Positions 1 to 8,510 are shown, numbered from the stretch's first letter. The stretch: DNA of 64,000 nt from Mesorhizobium ciceri WSM4083 (GCF_000519305.1 NZ_JAFG01000011.1:181-64180); one strand, 5' to 3'. A program made the numbers and translations. The notes: a model not told the origin generated them from the letters alone.

Positions 1-462
1 TCGGCCAACGCGATGAAGGCCGGCATGTTCATCCTGCGCCCGCTGCTCGCCGCCACCGGCGCGCCCAAGCAGGGCAAGATGGTCATCGGCACCGTCAAGG
101 GCGACATCCACGACATCGGCAAGAACCTCGTCGGCATGATGATGGAGGGCGCCGGCTTCGACGTCATCGACCTCGGCATCAACAATGCGGTCGAGAAATA
201 TCTCGATGCGATCGAACAGCACCAGCCCGACATCATCGGCATGTCGGCCCTGCTGACCACGACCATGCCTTACATGAAGGTCGTCATCGACACGATGAAG
301 GAAAAGGGCATTCGCGACGATTATGTCGTGCTGGTCGGCGGCGCGCCGCTGAACGAGGAATTCGGCAAGGCCGTCGGCGCCGACGCCTATTGCCGCGACG
401 CGGCAGTGGCGGTCGAGACCGCCAAGGACTTCATGAAGCGCAAACACAATGTGCGGGCTTGA
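1..462 (+). CDS. Corrinoid (cobalamin-binding) methyltransferase protein, 5' end cut by the window
   Basis: The reading frame is open from the first base, so the N-terminal part lies outside the window; about 153 residues remain of a family usually 210-235 long. The visible part is the B12-binding Rossmann domain, with the base-off signature GDIHDIGKNLV (the DxHxxG histidine that ligates cobalt), the following SALLTTTM segment and the GG of VLVGGAPLNEEF. Such proteins carry a methyl group between a substrate-specific methyltransferase (methylamines, betaines) and a tetrahydrofolate acceptor in the cytoplasm. The substrate cannot be read from this fragment; the betaine-type enzymes nearby (561-1670 and 3527-5572) suggest a quaternary amine. 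Family call firm, substrate inferred. Confidence 0.88.
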   Translation, partial: SANAMKAGMFILRPLLAATGAPKQGKMVIGTVKGDIHDIGKNLVGMMMEGAGFDVIDLGINNAVEKYLDAIEQHQPDIIGMSALLTTTMPYMKVVIDTMKEKGIRDDYVVLVGGAPLNEEFGKAVGADAYCRDAAVAVETAKDFMKRKHNVRA

Positions 463-560
463 GCACGGCAGTCGGCCCAAGTTTGTGACCGAGAGCGCCG
501 TCATGCACTGGAATGGCAAGATGGCAAGAATCGCTTGGCTTGAAGGGGGCTAAGGTCTGT

Positions 561-1670
561 ATGCGTATCGAGTCGATCAAAGTCTATCAGGTGCATCTGC
601 CTGTCAAAGGCGGTGCCTACCGGATGGCCAGCGGTACCGTGCAGGATCTGGACAGCACGCTCGTTGAAGTGACCACCGAGGACGGGCTGTCAGGCTGGGG
701 CGAGACTTGCCCGGTCGGCCCTGTTTATCAGCCCCAACATGCTCTGGGTGCGAGAGCGGCAATTGCCGAAATAGCGCCTGGGTTAGTCGGCGAGGACACT
801 ACGTCCATGCGCCGCCTGGCGAAAAGAATGGACGAGCGGTTGAACGGTCACAACTATGCCAAGGCGGCCTTGGATATAGCTCTCCTCGACCTCGCCGGAC
901 AGCGGTTGGGCGTTCCGGTTTCAACACTTCTGGGCGGCGCGCTCACCGATCGTGTGCCGTCCTACTACTCGACCATTGTCGGTGCACCGGACGAGACGGC
1001 GCGTATTGCCGTCGACAAGGTCAAGGCCGGTTACCCAAGGCTTCAGATCAAGATAGGCGGACGGGATCTCGAGCAAGACGTCGCCACCGTGCACAAGGTA
1101 TGGGAAGCGGTTGGCTTCACGGCCCGGATAGCCGTCGACGCCAATCGTGGCCTCACCGCCGCGGCGGCGCTGCACATCGACCGGCTTTGCCAGACAATCC
1201 CGTTTGTGTTCGAACAACCTTGCAACACCATGGAGGAAGTCGCGAGCCTCAAGGGACGCGTTACCCATCCGATCTACCTCGATGAGAGTGCCGAGGATTT
1301 GAATGCCGTCCTGCGGGCAGTTTCTTCAGGTATCGCGGACGGATTCGGATTGAAGGTCACCCGCCTTGGCGGCCTCACCAAGATGGTCACGGTCCGCGAC
1401 CTGTGTGCGATACGATCTCTTCCGCACAGCTGCGACGATGCTTGGGGCGGGGACGTCATCGCCGCGGCATGTGTGCATCTCGCAGCCACCGTCGAGCCGA
1501 GACGTTTCGAGGGCGCCTGGATCGCGCAGGAATACATCGAAGGGCATATCGACCCCGTAAATCCCGTCATTATCGAAAACGGGCATATACGCGTCCCGCA
1601 GATGCCAGGGCTTGGTGTCAAACCTGAGCGCTCCCGGCTCAAAGGGCCTGTCGCGGCTTTCGGAGGCTAA
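561..1670 (+). CDS. Enolase-superfamily racemase/epimerase, 4-hydroxyproline betaine 2-epimerase-like
   Basis: A mandelate racemase/muconate lactonizing enzyme family protein of about 369 residues. Family landmarks are present: the WGETCPVGP capping-domain motif, GHNYAKAALDIALLDL, the QIKIGG catalytic lysine strand, metal ligands in AVDANRG, FEQPC and LDES, and the second lysine in FGLKVTRLGG, followed by SCDDAWGGD. As I recall hydroxyproline-betaine 2-epimerase (HpbD) and cis-3-hydroxyproline dehydratases, they share this WGETCPVGP and CDDAWGGD pattern. I start at ATG 561 because AAGGGGG lies 11 bases upstream; a longer frame opens at 513 without a ribosome site. Likely role: first step in degrading a proline-type betaine, compatible with the corrinoid protein just upstream. 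Exact substrate uncertain. Confidence 0.82.
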   Translation: MRIESIKVYQVHLPVKGGAYRMASGTVQDLDSTLVEVTTEDGLSGWGETCPVGPVYQPQHALGARAAIAEIAPGLVGEDTTSMRRLAKRMDERLNGHNYAKAALDIALLDLAGQRLGVPVSTLLGGALTDRVPSYYSTIVGAPDETARIAVDKVKAGYPRLQIKIGGRDLEQDVATVHKVWEAVGFTARIAVDANRGLTAAAALHIDRLCQTIPFVFEQPCNTMEEVASLKGRVTHPIYLDESAEDLNAVLRAVSSGIADGFGLKVTRLGGLTKMVTVRDLCAIRSLPHSCDDAWGGDVIAAACVHLAATVEPRRFEGAWIAQEYIEGHIDPVNPVIIENGHIRVPQMPGLGVKPERSRLKGPVAAFGG

Positions 1671-1859
1671 GGATGTTTGTGGCGACTGTAGCTGGTTGGT
1701 ATCGTCGGCAGTTAATCGCGGAGGTGCTTTTGCGAACTTCCAGAACGTCAGGCGGCGCGCCTTGGGCTGGCGCTGCAGGACTTCATGAGCCGCAAAAAAG
1801 CCGATATGCAGGATACGTGGTATTGATAGGCTCAAGCCTTCAAAAGCCGGAGATTCTGC

Positions 1860-2339
1860 ATGAGACTGACAGTGCTCGTTGCCGCCCTTTCGATAGCCAT
1901 GCCAGCGGCCGCCGTCGCCGGACCGGCGTCCGACGCCGTGAAGTTCTTCTATGTGCCGGCGGTCAAGTTCGAGGCCGACGAACAATATCGGGACCGGTTC
2001 ACCGAACCGGTGACGAAACTGTTCGAGCTGAACGACCAGGCAACGAAAAAGAATCCGGACGAGGTTGCCTGCATCGACTTCGATCCTGGTCTCGACGCCC
2101 AGGATTTCGATCAGAAGACCGTCTCGAAAACGCTGAAACTGTCCGAGAAGCTGGATGGTGACAATGCCGAGGTTACAGCATCCTTCAGCCTCTTTTCGGA
2201 AGGCGACGATTCCAAACGTGAAATGCTCTGGTCGCTCAAGAAGATCGACGGCAAGTGGAAGATATCGGACATCGCTTCCAAGACCAGCGACTGGACGCTC
2301 AGCGCGCTGGAATGCATGGCCGGCCAGACGCCGGAGTGA
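1860..2339 (+). CDS. Secreted DUF3828-like protein (first of a tandem pair)
   Basis: A 159-residue protein with a clear Sec signal peptide (MRLTVLVAALSIAMPAAAVAGPA). The mature part is small and acidic and ends with W-S-L-K-K-I-D-G-K-W-K-I-S-D followed by a WTLSALECM segment, a pattern I associate with DUF3828-type periplasmic proteins. GGAG at 1849-1852 is a good ribosome site for ATG 1860. The next gene begins 4 bases after this stop and encodes a related protein, so the two are almost certainly cotranscribed duplicates. No catalytic residues are evident; the location is probably periplasmic, the function unknown. Confidence 0.72.
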   Translation: MRLTVLVAALSIAMPAAAVAGPASDAVKFFYVPAVKFEADEQYRDRFTEPVTKLFELNDQATKKNPDEVACIDFDPGLDAQDFDQKTVSKTLKLSEKLDGDNAEVTASFSLFSEGDDSKREMLWSLKKIDGKWKISDIASKTSDWTLSALECMAGQTPE

Positions 2340-2343
2340 AGCG

Positions 2344-2955
2344 ATGGCCCATCGCAGGTTCCTGGCACTGTCGGGTGTGTGCCTGCTGGCGGCTCTGAGC
2401 GCCGCCGCCGCGCAAGGCCTGTTGGGTGCGCCGCCGGCAAACGCCCCGGCTGACGCCGCGCCGGGCGACAGCGGGACACCGCCCGCAAATGCACCGGGAA
2501 CCGGGGTGGAACCGGCAACGCCACCGGTTGGATGGTCGCCCGCCGAAGTCGCGCCGGCCGCACCGATCCAGCCGGGCTCGCCGACCGCTGTGGTGCGGCC
2601 GTTTTACGATCAGGTCGGGCTGGAGATCGATCCAGCCGAGCGAGGCCATTTCATCGATCCGGCCAAAACCGTGCTCGACAAGAGCGACGCCTTGCGCAAA
2701 TCCGGGCAGGGCGAGTGCCTCGACCCCAACATGGCGCTCGACAATGCCGATTATGACAAGGCCGAGATCGACAAGAGCCTGAAGACGCTCGAGGCGATCA
2801 ACGGCGACCAGGCCAAGGTCATCGTCGCCTTCGTCATATCGGGCAACCCGCACCGGCTGGAATGGAAATTCAAGAGGGTCGACGGCGACTGGAAGATATC
2901 GGACCTGCTGTCGGTGACCGGCGAATGGGCACTCAGCCAGTATCAGTGCGAATGA
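2344..2955 (+). CDS. Secreted DUF3828-like protein with proline/alanine-rich linker (second of pair)
   Basis: About 203 residues from ATG 2344: a signal peptide (LALSGVCLLAALSAAAAQG), a low-complexity Pro/Ala/Gly stretch over roughly residues 28-80, then a domain matching the preceding protein (KFKRVDGDWKISDLLSVTGEWALSQYQCE against SLKKIDGKWKISDIASKTSDWTLSALECM). The frame stays open upstream into the first gene, but ATG 2344 is followed at once by the signal peptide and sits 4 bases after the neighbour's stop. Likely a paralogue made by tandem duplication plus insertion of a flexible linker. Periplasmic or membrane-proximal; function not known. Confidence 0.7.
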   Translation: MAHRRFLALSGVCLLAALSAAAAQGLLGAPPANAPADAAPGDSGTPPANAPGTGVEPATPPVGWSPAEVAPAAPIQPGSPTAVVRPFYDQVGLEIDPAERGHFIDPAKTVLDKSDALRKSGQGECLDPNMALDNADYDKAEIDKSLKTLEAINGDQAKVIVAFVISGNPHRLEWKFKRVDGDWKISDLLSVTGEWALSQYQCE

Positions 2956-2963
2956 GCGGGAGA

Positions 2964-3425
2964 CTAACCCCGCCCGCGATAGGGCGCCACCCCGGTGTCG
3001 GGCAGCCAGGCGCCTTCGGGCGGAGCGCCGGTTTGCCAGAACACATCGATCGGAATGCCGCCGCGTGGATACCAATAGCCGCCTATGCGCAACCACAGCG
3101 GCTTGGTTGCCGCCACGATGCGGCGGCCGATCATGACGGTGCAGTCTTCATGGAAGGCGCCATGGTTGCGAAACGAGGTCATGAACAGTTTCAGCGACTT
3201 CGATTCCACCAGCAGCGTATCGGGTGCGTAGTCGATGACGATATGGGCGAAGTCCGGCTGGCCGGTGACCGGGCACAGCGAGGTGAATTCCGGGCAGGTG
3301 AAGCGCACGATCGCCGGCGGTCCGTCACCGCGCGAAAACGGTACGGTCTCCAGGACCGCTGCTTCGGGGCTTTGTGGCGTCTCGACGTGCGCGCCGAGCT
3401 GGGTGAGGGTTTTGGTGTCGATCAT
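2964..3425 (-). CDS. queF: NADPH-dependent 7-cyano-7-deazaguanine reductase QueF (short, type I)
   Basis: Reduces preQ0 to preQ1 in queuosine synthesis, a tRNA wobble modification in the cytoplasm. The 153-residue length is that of the single-domain YkvM type. The covalent-catalysis cysteine and acid are in FTSLCPVTGQPD (C51 and D58), and the QueF NADPH motif reads ESKSLKLF. The gene converges with the DUF3828-like pair, 8 bases away, and diverges from the flavoprotein gene at 3527. Its upstream region was inspected for a preQ1 riboswitch and none was recognised. Confidence 0.95.
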   Translation of the reverse strand: MIDTKTLTQLGAHVETPQSPEAAVLETVPFSRGDGPPAIVRFTCPEFTSLCPVTGQPDFAHIVIDYAPDTLLVESKSLKLFMTSFRNHGAFHEDCTVMIGRRIVAATKPLWLRIGGYWYPRGGIPIDVFWQTGAPPEGAWLPDTGVAPYRGRG

Positions 3426-3526
3426 GGGCGTAATCCTTGTCGCATGCGCCCGGAGTGCGTGCGGGACGGCATGCTTGAAAACGAATTTTGCCGCTCATTA
3501 GCACAATTTGAAACCGCAGGAAGACG

Positions 3527-5572
3527 ATGACCAGCAACGATCCGCTTCTCCAGCCCTACCAGCTCAAACACCTGACGCTGAAGAACCGGGTCATGTCGAC
3601 CAGCCACGAGCCGGCCTATTCCGAGGACGGCATGCCGAAACAGCGCTACCGGCTCTACCACGCCGAGAAGGCCAGGGGAGGCATGGCGCTGACCATGACC
3701 GCCGGCTCGGCGATCGTCTCGCGCGACAGCCCGGCCGCTTTCGGCAATCTGCATGTCTATGACGACAGGATCGTGCCGTGGCTGGCCGAGCTCGCTGACG
3801 CCTGCCACGAGCACGACTGCAAGGTGATGATCCAGATCACCCATCTCGGCCGCCGTACCGGCTGGAACAAGGCCGACTGGCTGCCGGTGCTCTCGGCCTC
3901 CCCGGTGCGTGAGCCGGCGCATCGCGCATTCCCGAAGACCATCGAGGACTGGGACATCGAGCGCATCGTCGCCGACTATGCTTCAGCCGCCCAGCGCTGC
4001 GAGGCCGCCGGCCTCGACGGCATCGAGTTCGAATCCTACGGCCATCTGATGGACGGCTTCTGGTCGCCAGCCACCAATCATCGCGACGACGAATTCGGCG
4101 GCTCGCTGGACAATCGCCTGCGCTTCACCAACATGGTGCTCGATGCCGTGCGGGCAGCTGTCGGCGACAAATTCGTCGTCGGCATCCGCATGGTCGCCGA
4201 CGAAGATTTCGAAAAAGGCTTGTCGAAGGCGGAGGGGATCGAAATCGCCAGGCGGCTGGCGGGCTCCGGCAAGGTCGATTTCCTCAACATCATTCGTGGC
4301 TCGATCGAGAGCGATGCGGCGCTGACCAAGGTCATCCCGGTGGCCGGCATGCGCTCTTCGCCGCATCTCGATTTCGCCGGAGAGGTGAGGGCGGCGACGA
4401 AATTCCCGACCTTCCATGCCGCGCGCATATCCGACGTCGCCACCGCACGGCACGCCATCGCCACCGGCAAGCTCGACATGGTCGGCATGACCCGCGCCCA
4501 CATCGCCGATCCGCACATCATGAAAAAGGTGATGGAGGGGCGCGAGCATGAGATCCGCCCGTGCGTGGGCGCCACCTATTGTCTCGACCGCATCTATGAG
4601 GGCGGCGAAGCGCTCTGCGTCCACAATGCCGCGACCGGCCGCGAGGCCGAAATCCCGCATATTATCGTCAGGACCGAAGGACCGAAGCAGAAAATCGTGG
4701 TCGTCGGAGCCGGCGCCGGCGGGCTGGAGGTTGCGCGGGTCGCGGCCGAGCGCGGCCACAACGTGACGGTGCTTGAAGCATCGAGCCAGGCCGGCGGCCA
4801 GGTGCGATTGGCGACGCAGAACCCGCGCCGCAAGGAGCTGATCGGCATCATCGACTGGCGGCTGGCTGAACTCGACCGGCTCGGCGTCGAGATCCGCTAC
4901 GACACCTGGGCGGAAAAAGACGATGTCCTGGCGCTGTCGCCCGATGTGGTGGTGGTCGCTACCGGCGGCCTGCCGCAGAACCCGCCGCTGACATCAGGCG
5001 ACAATCTTGTCACCTCGAGTTGGGACATCATGGCCGGCAGCGTCAAGCCGGCCGAAAATGTGCTGCTCTATGACGACAATGGCGGCCATCAGGGCATGGG
5101 CGCCGCCGAACTGATCGCCAATGCAGGCTCGAAACTCGAGCTTGTCTCGCCGGAGCGTTTCTTTGCCCCAGAAATGGGCGGCATGAACCATGTGCCCTAT
5201 ATCAGGGCCTTCCAGGAAAAGGGCGTCACCATCACCATCACCACGCGGCTGCGTTCGGTGCGGCGTGAGGGCAACCAGCTGATCGCAGAGCTGGCTTCGG
5301 ATTTCGCCGATGGCTGGCGCGGCGAGCGCAGGGTCGACCAGGTGGTGGTCGAGCACGGTACGCTGCCGCTCGACGATCTCTACCTCTCGCTGAAGCCGCT
5401 GTCGAAGAATGGCGGTGCGGTCGACTACGAGCGTCTGGTGAGCGGTGGCGACATCTTTCCCAAGCGCAATCCAGAAGGCGGCTTTGTTCTGTTCCGCATT
5501 GGCGACGCGGTCGCCTCGCGCAACATTCATGCCGCCATCTACGACGGCATCAGGTTCGGCTTGCGGATCTGA
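3527..5572 (+). CDS. NADH:flavin oxidoreductase / N-methylproline demethylase-like flavoprotein
   Basis: A 681-residue protein with the trimethylamine dehydrogenase/2,4-dienoyl-CoA reductase plan: an N-terminal old-yellow-enzyme TIM barrel with FMN site (residues about 1-345; GLDGIEFESYGHLMDGFWSP, EFGGSLDNRLRF), an iron-sulfur segment, then a dinucleotide-binding domain with VVVGAGAGGLEVAR. The length and the CVGATYCLDRIY sequence suggest the StcD/HpbA type, which removes the last N-methyl group from methylated prolines. In the iron-sulfur segment cysteines stand at 346, 352 and 364, but position 349, where trimethylamine dehydrogenase has its second cysteine, is alanine. It may act with the epimerase-like enzyme at 561-1670, although queF and two other genes lie between. 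Dimethylglycine or another N-methyl amine is an alternative substrate. Confidence 0.83.
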   Translation: MTSNDPLLQPYQLKHLTLKNRVMSTSHEPAYSEDGMPKQRYRLYHAEKARGGMALTMTAGSAIVSRDSPAAFGNLHVYDDRIVPWLAELADACHEHDCKVMIQITHLGRRTGWNKADWLPVLSASPVREPAHRAFPKTIEDWDIERIVADYASAAQRCEAAGLDGIEFESYGHLMDGFWSPATNHRDDEFGGSLDNRLRFTNMVLDAVRAAVGDKFVVGIRMVADEDFEKGLSKAEGIEIARRLAGSGKVDFLNIIRGSIESDAALTKVIPVAGMRSSPHLDFAGEVRAATKFPTFHAARISDVATARHAIATGKLDMVGMTRAHIADPHIMKKVMEGREHEIRPCVGATYCLDRIYEGGEALCVHNAATGREAEIPHIIVRTEGPKQKIVVVGAGAGGLEVARVAAERGHNVTVLEASSQAGGQVRLATQNPRRKELIGIIDWRLAELDRLGVEIRYDTWAEKDDVLALSPDVVVVATGGLPQNPPLTSGDNLVTSSWDIMAGSVKPAENVLLYDDNGGHQGMGAAELIANAGSKLELVSPERFFAPEMGGMNHVPYIRAFQEKGVTITITTRLRSVRREGNQLIAELASDFADGWRGERRVDQVVVEHGTLPLDDLYLSLKPLSKNGGAVDYERLVSGGDIFPKRNPEGGFVLFRIGDAVASRNIHAAIYDGIRFGLRI

Positions 5573-5702
5573 AATTAGCTATCGCGAGGATTGGTAGCGC
5601 GCGGTCGGACCTGCGTACGAGAGCCCGTGTACTTCGGTCTGGCCGCGCGCCCGCACGTCATTGGCTCGTCGCCAGACAACGTACGATTCTGCGTGGCGAC
5701 GC

Positions 5703-6110
5703 TCAAAACATTCTGGCGGTGGCCATGCACAGCACGGTCAGCACCAGCAGCCCCCCGGCGATGCGTTCGCCTCTTGTCATCTTCGCGCGCAACTGGCTTT
5801 CCGTTGCCGCATCGGCACCGGCAAGCTGCCTGCTGGCTGATCCCACCAGCGCGCCTTGCACGCCGGCGGCGATCAGGGCCGTCACGATGCCCAGCGCCAG
5901 CACCTTCTCCATCGAGCCGAAAACGCCCTCATGAAAGAAATACCAGAGCAATATGCCGGTCAGGAAAACCAGGCCGGCAGCGCCCATTTGCGGCCGGAAG
6001 AACCGTTCCGCCCGGATGTCCGGGTCACGACCGACCGCGAGGGTCGTACCCGCCCAGAATACACCGGCCATGACATGAAGGCCGATAACGACGATGTAGA
6101 CATATTGCAT
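5703..6110 (-). CDS. Small four-helix inner-membrane protein, function unknown
   Basis: 135 residues with about four hydrophobic helices (YIVVIGLHVMAGVFWAGTT, MGAAGLVFLTGILLWYF, LALGIVTALIAAGVQGALVG and IAGGLLVLTVLCMATA) and a charged loop before the last one. It resembles CopD- or DUF2269-like membrane proteins in layout, but I cannot name a family with confidence. It is divergently transcribed from a MarR regulator at 6225, with two TTAGAT repeats between them, so it is a likely target of that regulator. Confidence 0.65.
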   Translation of the reverse strand: MQYVYIVVIGLHVMAGVFWAGTTLAVGRDPDIRAERFFRPQMGAAGLVFLTGILLWYFFHEGVFGSMEKVLALGIVTALIAAGVQGALVGSASRQLAGADAATESQLRAKMTRGERIAGGLLVLTVLCMATARMF

Positions 6111-6146
6111 GACCGGATTCCTCTTTAGCCCGCCATCTCTAGATAA

Positions 6147-6170
6147 TTAGATATCGAATGGTTAGATGTC
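6147..6170. promoter_or_regulatory. Candidate MarR operator, two TTAGAT(A/G)TC repeats
   Basis: TTAGATATC (6147-6155) and TTAGATGTC (6162-6170) form a direct repeat with a 15-base period in the AT-rich gap between the membrane protein gene and the MarR gene. The position, between divergent genes and about 55 bases before the regulator start, is where autoregulating MarR proteins usually bind. Binding is inferred only. Confidence 0.4.
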
Positions 6171-6224
6171 AATGTATAAGCCGGACCAGTTCCATCCGTG
6201 CATGACACCGTCTAGTGTCTTGCA

Positions 6225-6653
6225 ATGACGCCCTTCGAACGCCCGCCAGTCGGCATGAATCTCGGTCGAACCGCCAAGCTGGTTGCCCAGGCCTTCGATG
6301 CCGCCTTGGTCGAGGCTGGCGGCACGCTGCCGGTCTGGCTCACGCTGCTGTCGGTCAAGTCGAGCAAGCTTGCCAATCAGCGTGAACTCGCCGGCATGAT
6401 CGGCATCCAGGGCGCGACGTTGACCCACCATCTCAACGCGATGGAGGCGCAGGGCCTGCTGACGCGTCGCCGTGATCCCGTCAACCGCCGCGTTCATCTG
6501 GTCGAATTGACCGAGGCCGGAGAAGCGATGTTCGAGACACTACGCAAGGCCGCGCTCTCCTTCGACAAGCGGCTGCGAGTGGGATTGACCGACGAGCGTC
6601 TGGCGGAGTTCGCGCAGGTGCTGGCGGCGTTGCGGGCCAATGTCGGGGGATAG
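6225..6653 (+). CDS. MarR-family transcriptional regulator
   Basis: 142 residues with the MarR winged helix-turn-helix: SKLANQRELAGMIGIQGATLTHHLNAMEAQGLLTRRRDPVNRRVHLVELT, in which the recognition helix is GATLTHHLNAMEAQG and the wing is RRDPVNRR. It ends with the dimerisation helix EFAQVLAALRANVGG. Cytoplasmic DNA-binding dimer; the ligand is unknown. It lies head-to-head with the membrane protein at 5703-6110, which is the most likely regulated gene. Confidence 0.87.
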   Translation: MTPFERPPVGMNLGRTAKLVAQAFDAALVEAGGTLPVWLTLLSVKSSKLANQRELAGMIGIQGATLTHHLNAMEAQGLLTRRRDPVNRRVHLVELTEAGEAMFETLRKAALSFDKRLRVGLTDERLAEFAQVLAALRANVGG

Positions 6654-6843
6654 AATCCGACGGGCCAAGCATTTCCTTAGACTGGACTTCCCTCATCATA
6701 TTTGTAACGTTCTATTGTCCGGCTGATCCAGGTGGGGAAGAGGTCAGGCTCAACTCTTCTGCAAAGTCTGTGCAAGAATACCGAAGCCGCTGGCTTTGGC
6801 AGCGAGAAGTTGCCGAAAATCTAGCAAAGTCCGGGGGGACAAG

Positions 6844-7581
6844 TTGACCACAGAAGATCTGTTCGTTCCGCGCCAGACCAATACGGCGCTCTACATGCAG
6901 CTATACGAGAATGGATATTCGGTTGCCGATATTGCCCGGGTGCAAAAGGCGTATCGTGTGTGTTGCGCGATGTTCAACGGCCGTTACCGCAAGACAGGAC
7001 GGCCGTTCATCTGCCATGCGGTGGGGGCTGCGTCATCGGCCGCGCATTTCGATAAAAGCGTCGATCTTGTCCTGGCCGCGATGTTTCACGCTGCCTACGA
7101 CAGCGGCCACTATCCGGACGGCAAGTCCAGCAGGCGCACCGATGCACACCGCAGATGGCTGGAGCAAATAGTCGGTCCCCGCGTTGAAGGTCTTGTCGCC
7201 CGCCTGGTCGGACTGAAATTCGATACCGGAGACCCCGAGCGCCTTGTGGATGCCGGTGTGCCGGCCGGCGACGAGGACATCTTGTTCCTGGTGCTTGCCC
7301 ATGAGGTGGATGACCTGGCGGACGGAGGATTGGCGTTTGCGCCCAAATACGGTCAGTCCATACGATCGAGGGTTGCTGCCTGTGCCACTCTGGCGAGGTA
7401 TCTGGGCCGCGAAAATCTTGCCGTCACTATCGAAGGTTACGGTGCCCGCTACGAGACCATGGCGTGGGCTGCTCCCCTCCAGGAGACGAAGCTGATTGGC
7501 TTTCAGATTACGCCAAATTTACGCACATACATCAAATTGCGCCGCCACAAGTTACGCGGCGAATCAGTCGAGGTGCTTTGA
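6844..7581 (+). CDS. HD-fold-like protein (DUF6817-type), function unknown
   Basis: About 245 residues. The segment YRKTGRPFICHAVGAASSAA followed by DLVLAAMFHAAYDSG resembles the first half of an HD-type metal-dependent fold (H in FICH, H in MFHAAY), and later LAHEVDDLADG holds a further H/D set. The C-terminal third (RTYIKLRRHKLRGESVEVL) is basic and unrecognised. I prefer TTG 6844 because a GGGGGG run lies 6-11 bases before it; the frame also opens at TTG 6796. No neighbour shares its strand closely, so context is uninformative. A phosphohydrolase-like role is possible but not demonstrable from sequence. Confidence 0.6.
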   Translation: MTTEDLFVPRQTNTALYMQLYENGYSVADIARVQKAYRVCCAMFNGRYRKTGRPFICHAVGAASSAAHFDKSVDLVLAAMFHAAYDSGHYPDGKSSRRTDAHRRWLEQIVGPRVEGLVARLVGLKFDTGDPERLVDAGVPAGDEDILFLVLAHEVDDLADGGLAFAPKYGQSIRSRVAACATLARYLGRENLAVTIEGYGARYETMAWAAPLQETKLIGFQITPNLRTYIKLRRHKLRGESVEVL

Positions 7582-7636
7582 CACCTTGCTGATCCCGCGA
7601 TGCGCAATCCGCTGAGAACTGGCCGTCCTTGCCGGC

Positions 7637-8377
7637 TCAGTCGTCATAGCCCTGGATTGCCCCAAAGCTGTAACGGCGCAGCTTCAGCGCGGTGATCAAA
7701 TTGGTCAGCTTCGTCTTGCCGTCGAAGCCGTCCTGGAACATCTCGTCATGCATCAGCAGGATCAGTTTGCCGGGCTTGACGAAGCGGCCATAGCCGAACA
7801 GGTGATCGATCTCGCTGACCAGATGGTCGACGCTCTGCACCGGCTCGCCGTTGTCCTTGTGCACCCATTCATGGTCCCAGCCGTAGAGATAGAAGCCTGA
7901 GGCCGCGACAAACTCGTAATCGGGCTCTTCACGCCCCTCCTGGGCGAGGCCAAGCGAAGTGTCGTTCTTCGACATGGAGGGCAGCCTGAACACGTCGCGC
8001 CCCGGCAGTCTTGCATGCACCACGGGCTTCAACCCGAGCACCGCATTCGCCCGTACCATGTCGGCGACGACACCTTCGGTATCGCCGTAGAAATGCCGGT
8101 AGTGATTGTAGGCATGGCTGTAGCTGTGGTTGCCGAGCGTCACCAGAGGAAGTTGCCTGGCGCGCTGGACGAGCGCCCTGTTGGCGGCGCTCGCCTGCGC
8201 ATGCATGCCGACCATGAACATTGTCGCCGGAACCTCTTCGGCTTCCAGCACATCGAGGATGTTGCTTGTGCCGTTAAGCGGTCCATCGTCGAAGGTAAGA
8301 TAGATTGTGCGATCGGCCCCTTGGGCGGGGACCGCAAAAATCAAAACTGCCGCCAGGACAAACCGAAACGGTGTCAT
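7637..8377 (-). CDS. Secreted polysaccharide deacetylase (NodB-homology domain)
   Basis: About 246 residues starting at ATG 8377, directly followed by a signal peptide (MTPFRFVLAAVLIFAVPAQG). The NodB-homology motifs are present: TFDDGP (motif 1, metal-binding and catalytic Asp) and NHSYSH (motif 2, metal-binding histidines), with LILLMHD as the later histidine motif. Such enzymes remove N- or O-acetyl groups from cell-surface polysaccharides in the periplasm. The frame extends to 8500 but the signal peptide fixes the start. Its secretion, different sequence and lack of nod neighbours argue against it being nodulation NodB. The GGDEF-EAL gene begins transcription from the same side further upstream. 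Confidence 0.84.
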   Translation of the reverse strand: MTPFRFVLAAVLIFAVPAQGADRTIYLTFDDGPLNGTSNILDVLEAEEVPATMFMVGMHAQASAANRALVQRARQLPLVTLGNHSYSHAYNHYRHFYGDTEGVVADMVRANAVLGLKPVVHARLPGRDVFRLPSMSKNDTSLGLAQEGREEPDYEFVAASGFYLYGWDHEWVHKDNGEPVQSVDHLVSEIDHLFGYGRFVKPGKLILLMHDEMFQDGFDGKTKLTNLITALKLRRYSFGAIQGYDD

Positions 8378-8510
8378 CGGCCCCGATATCCGGTTGCGAT
8401 CACGACAAGGCCGCCATGTCCACAAAGGCTTGTCAAGGCGAGCCGGTGCATGTCGCCCAAAAGTGCGCAGCGGTTTTGGGATAACGACATGCACAAACAA
8501 AAAGGCAAAC

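Noticed and set aside
3426..3526. preQ1 riboswitch ahead of queF
   Set aside because: The short upstream region lacks the expected compact hairpin with A-rich tail; no case could be made.
7637..8377. Nodulation gene nodB
   Set aside because: The deacetylase has NodB motifs but also a signal peptide, whereas NodB is cytoplasmic, and there are no nodA/nodC neighbours or nod box.
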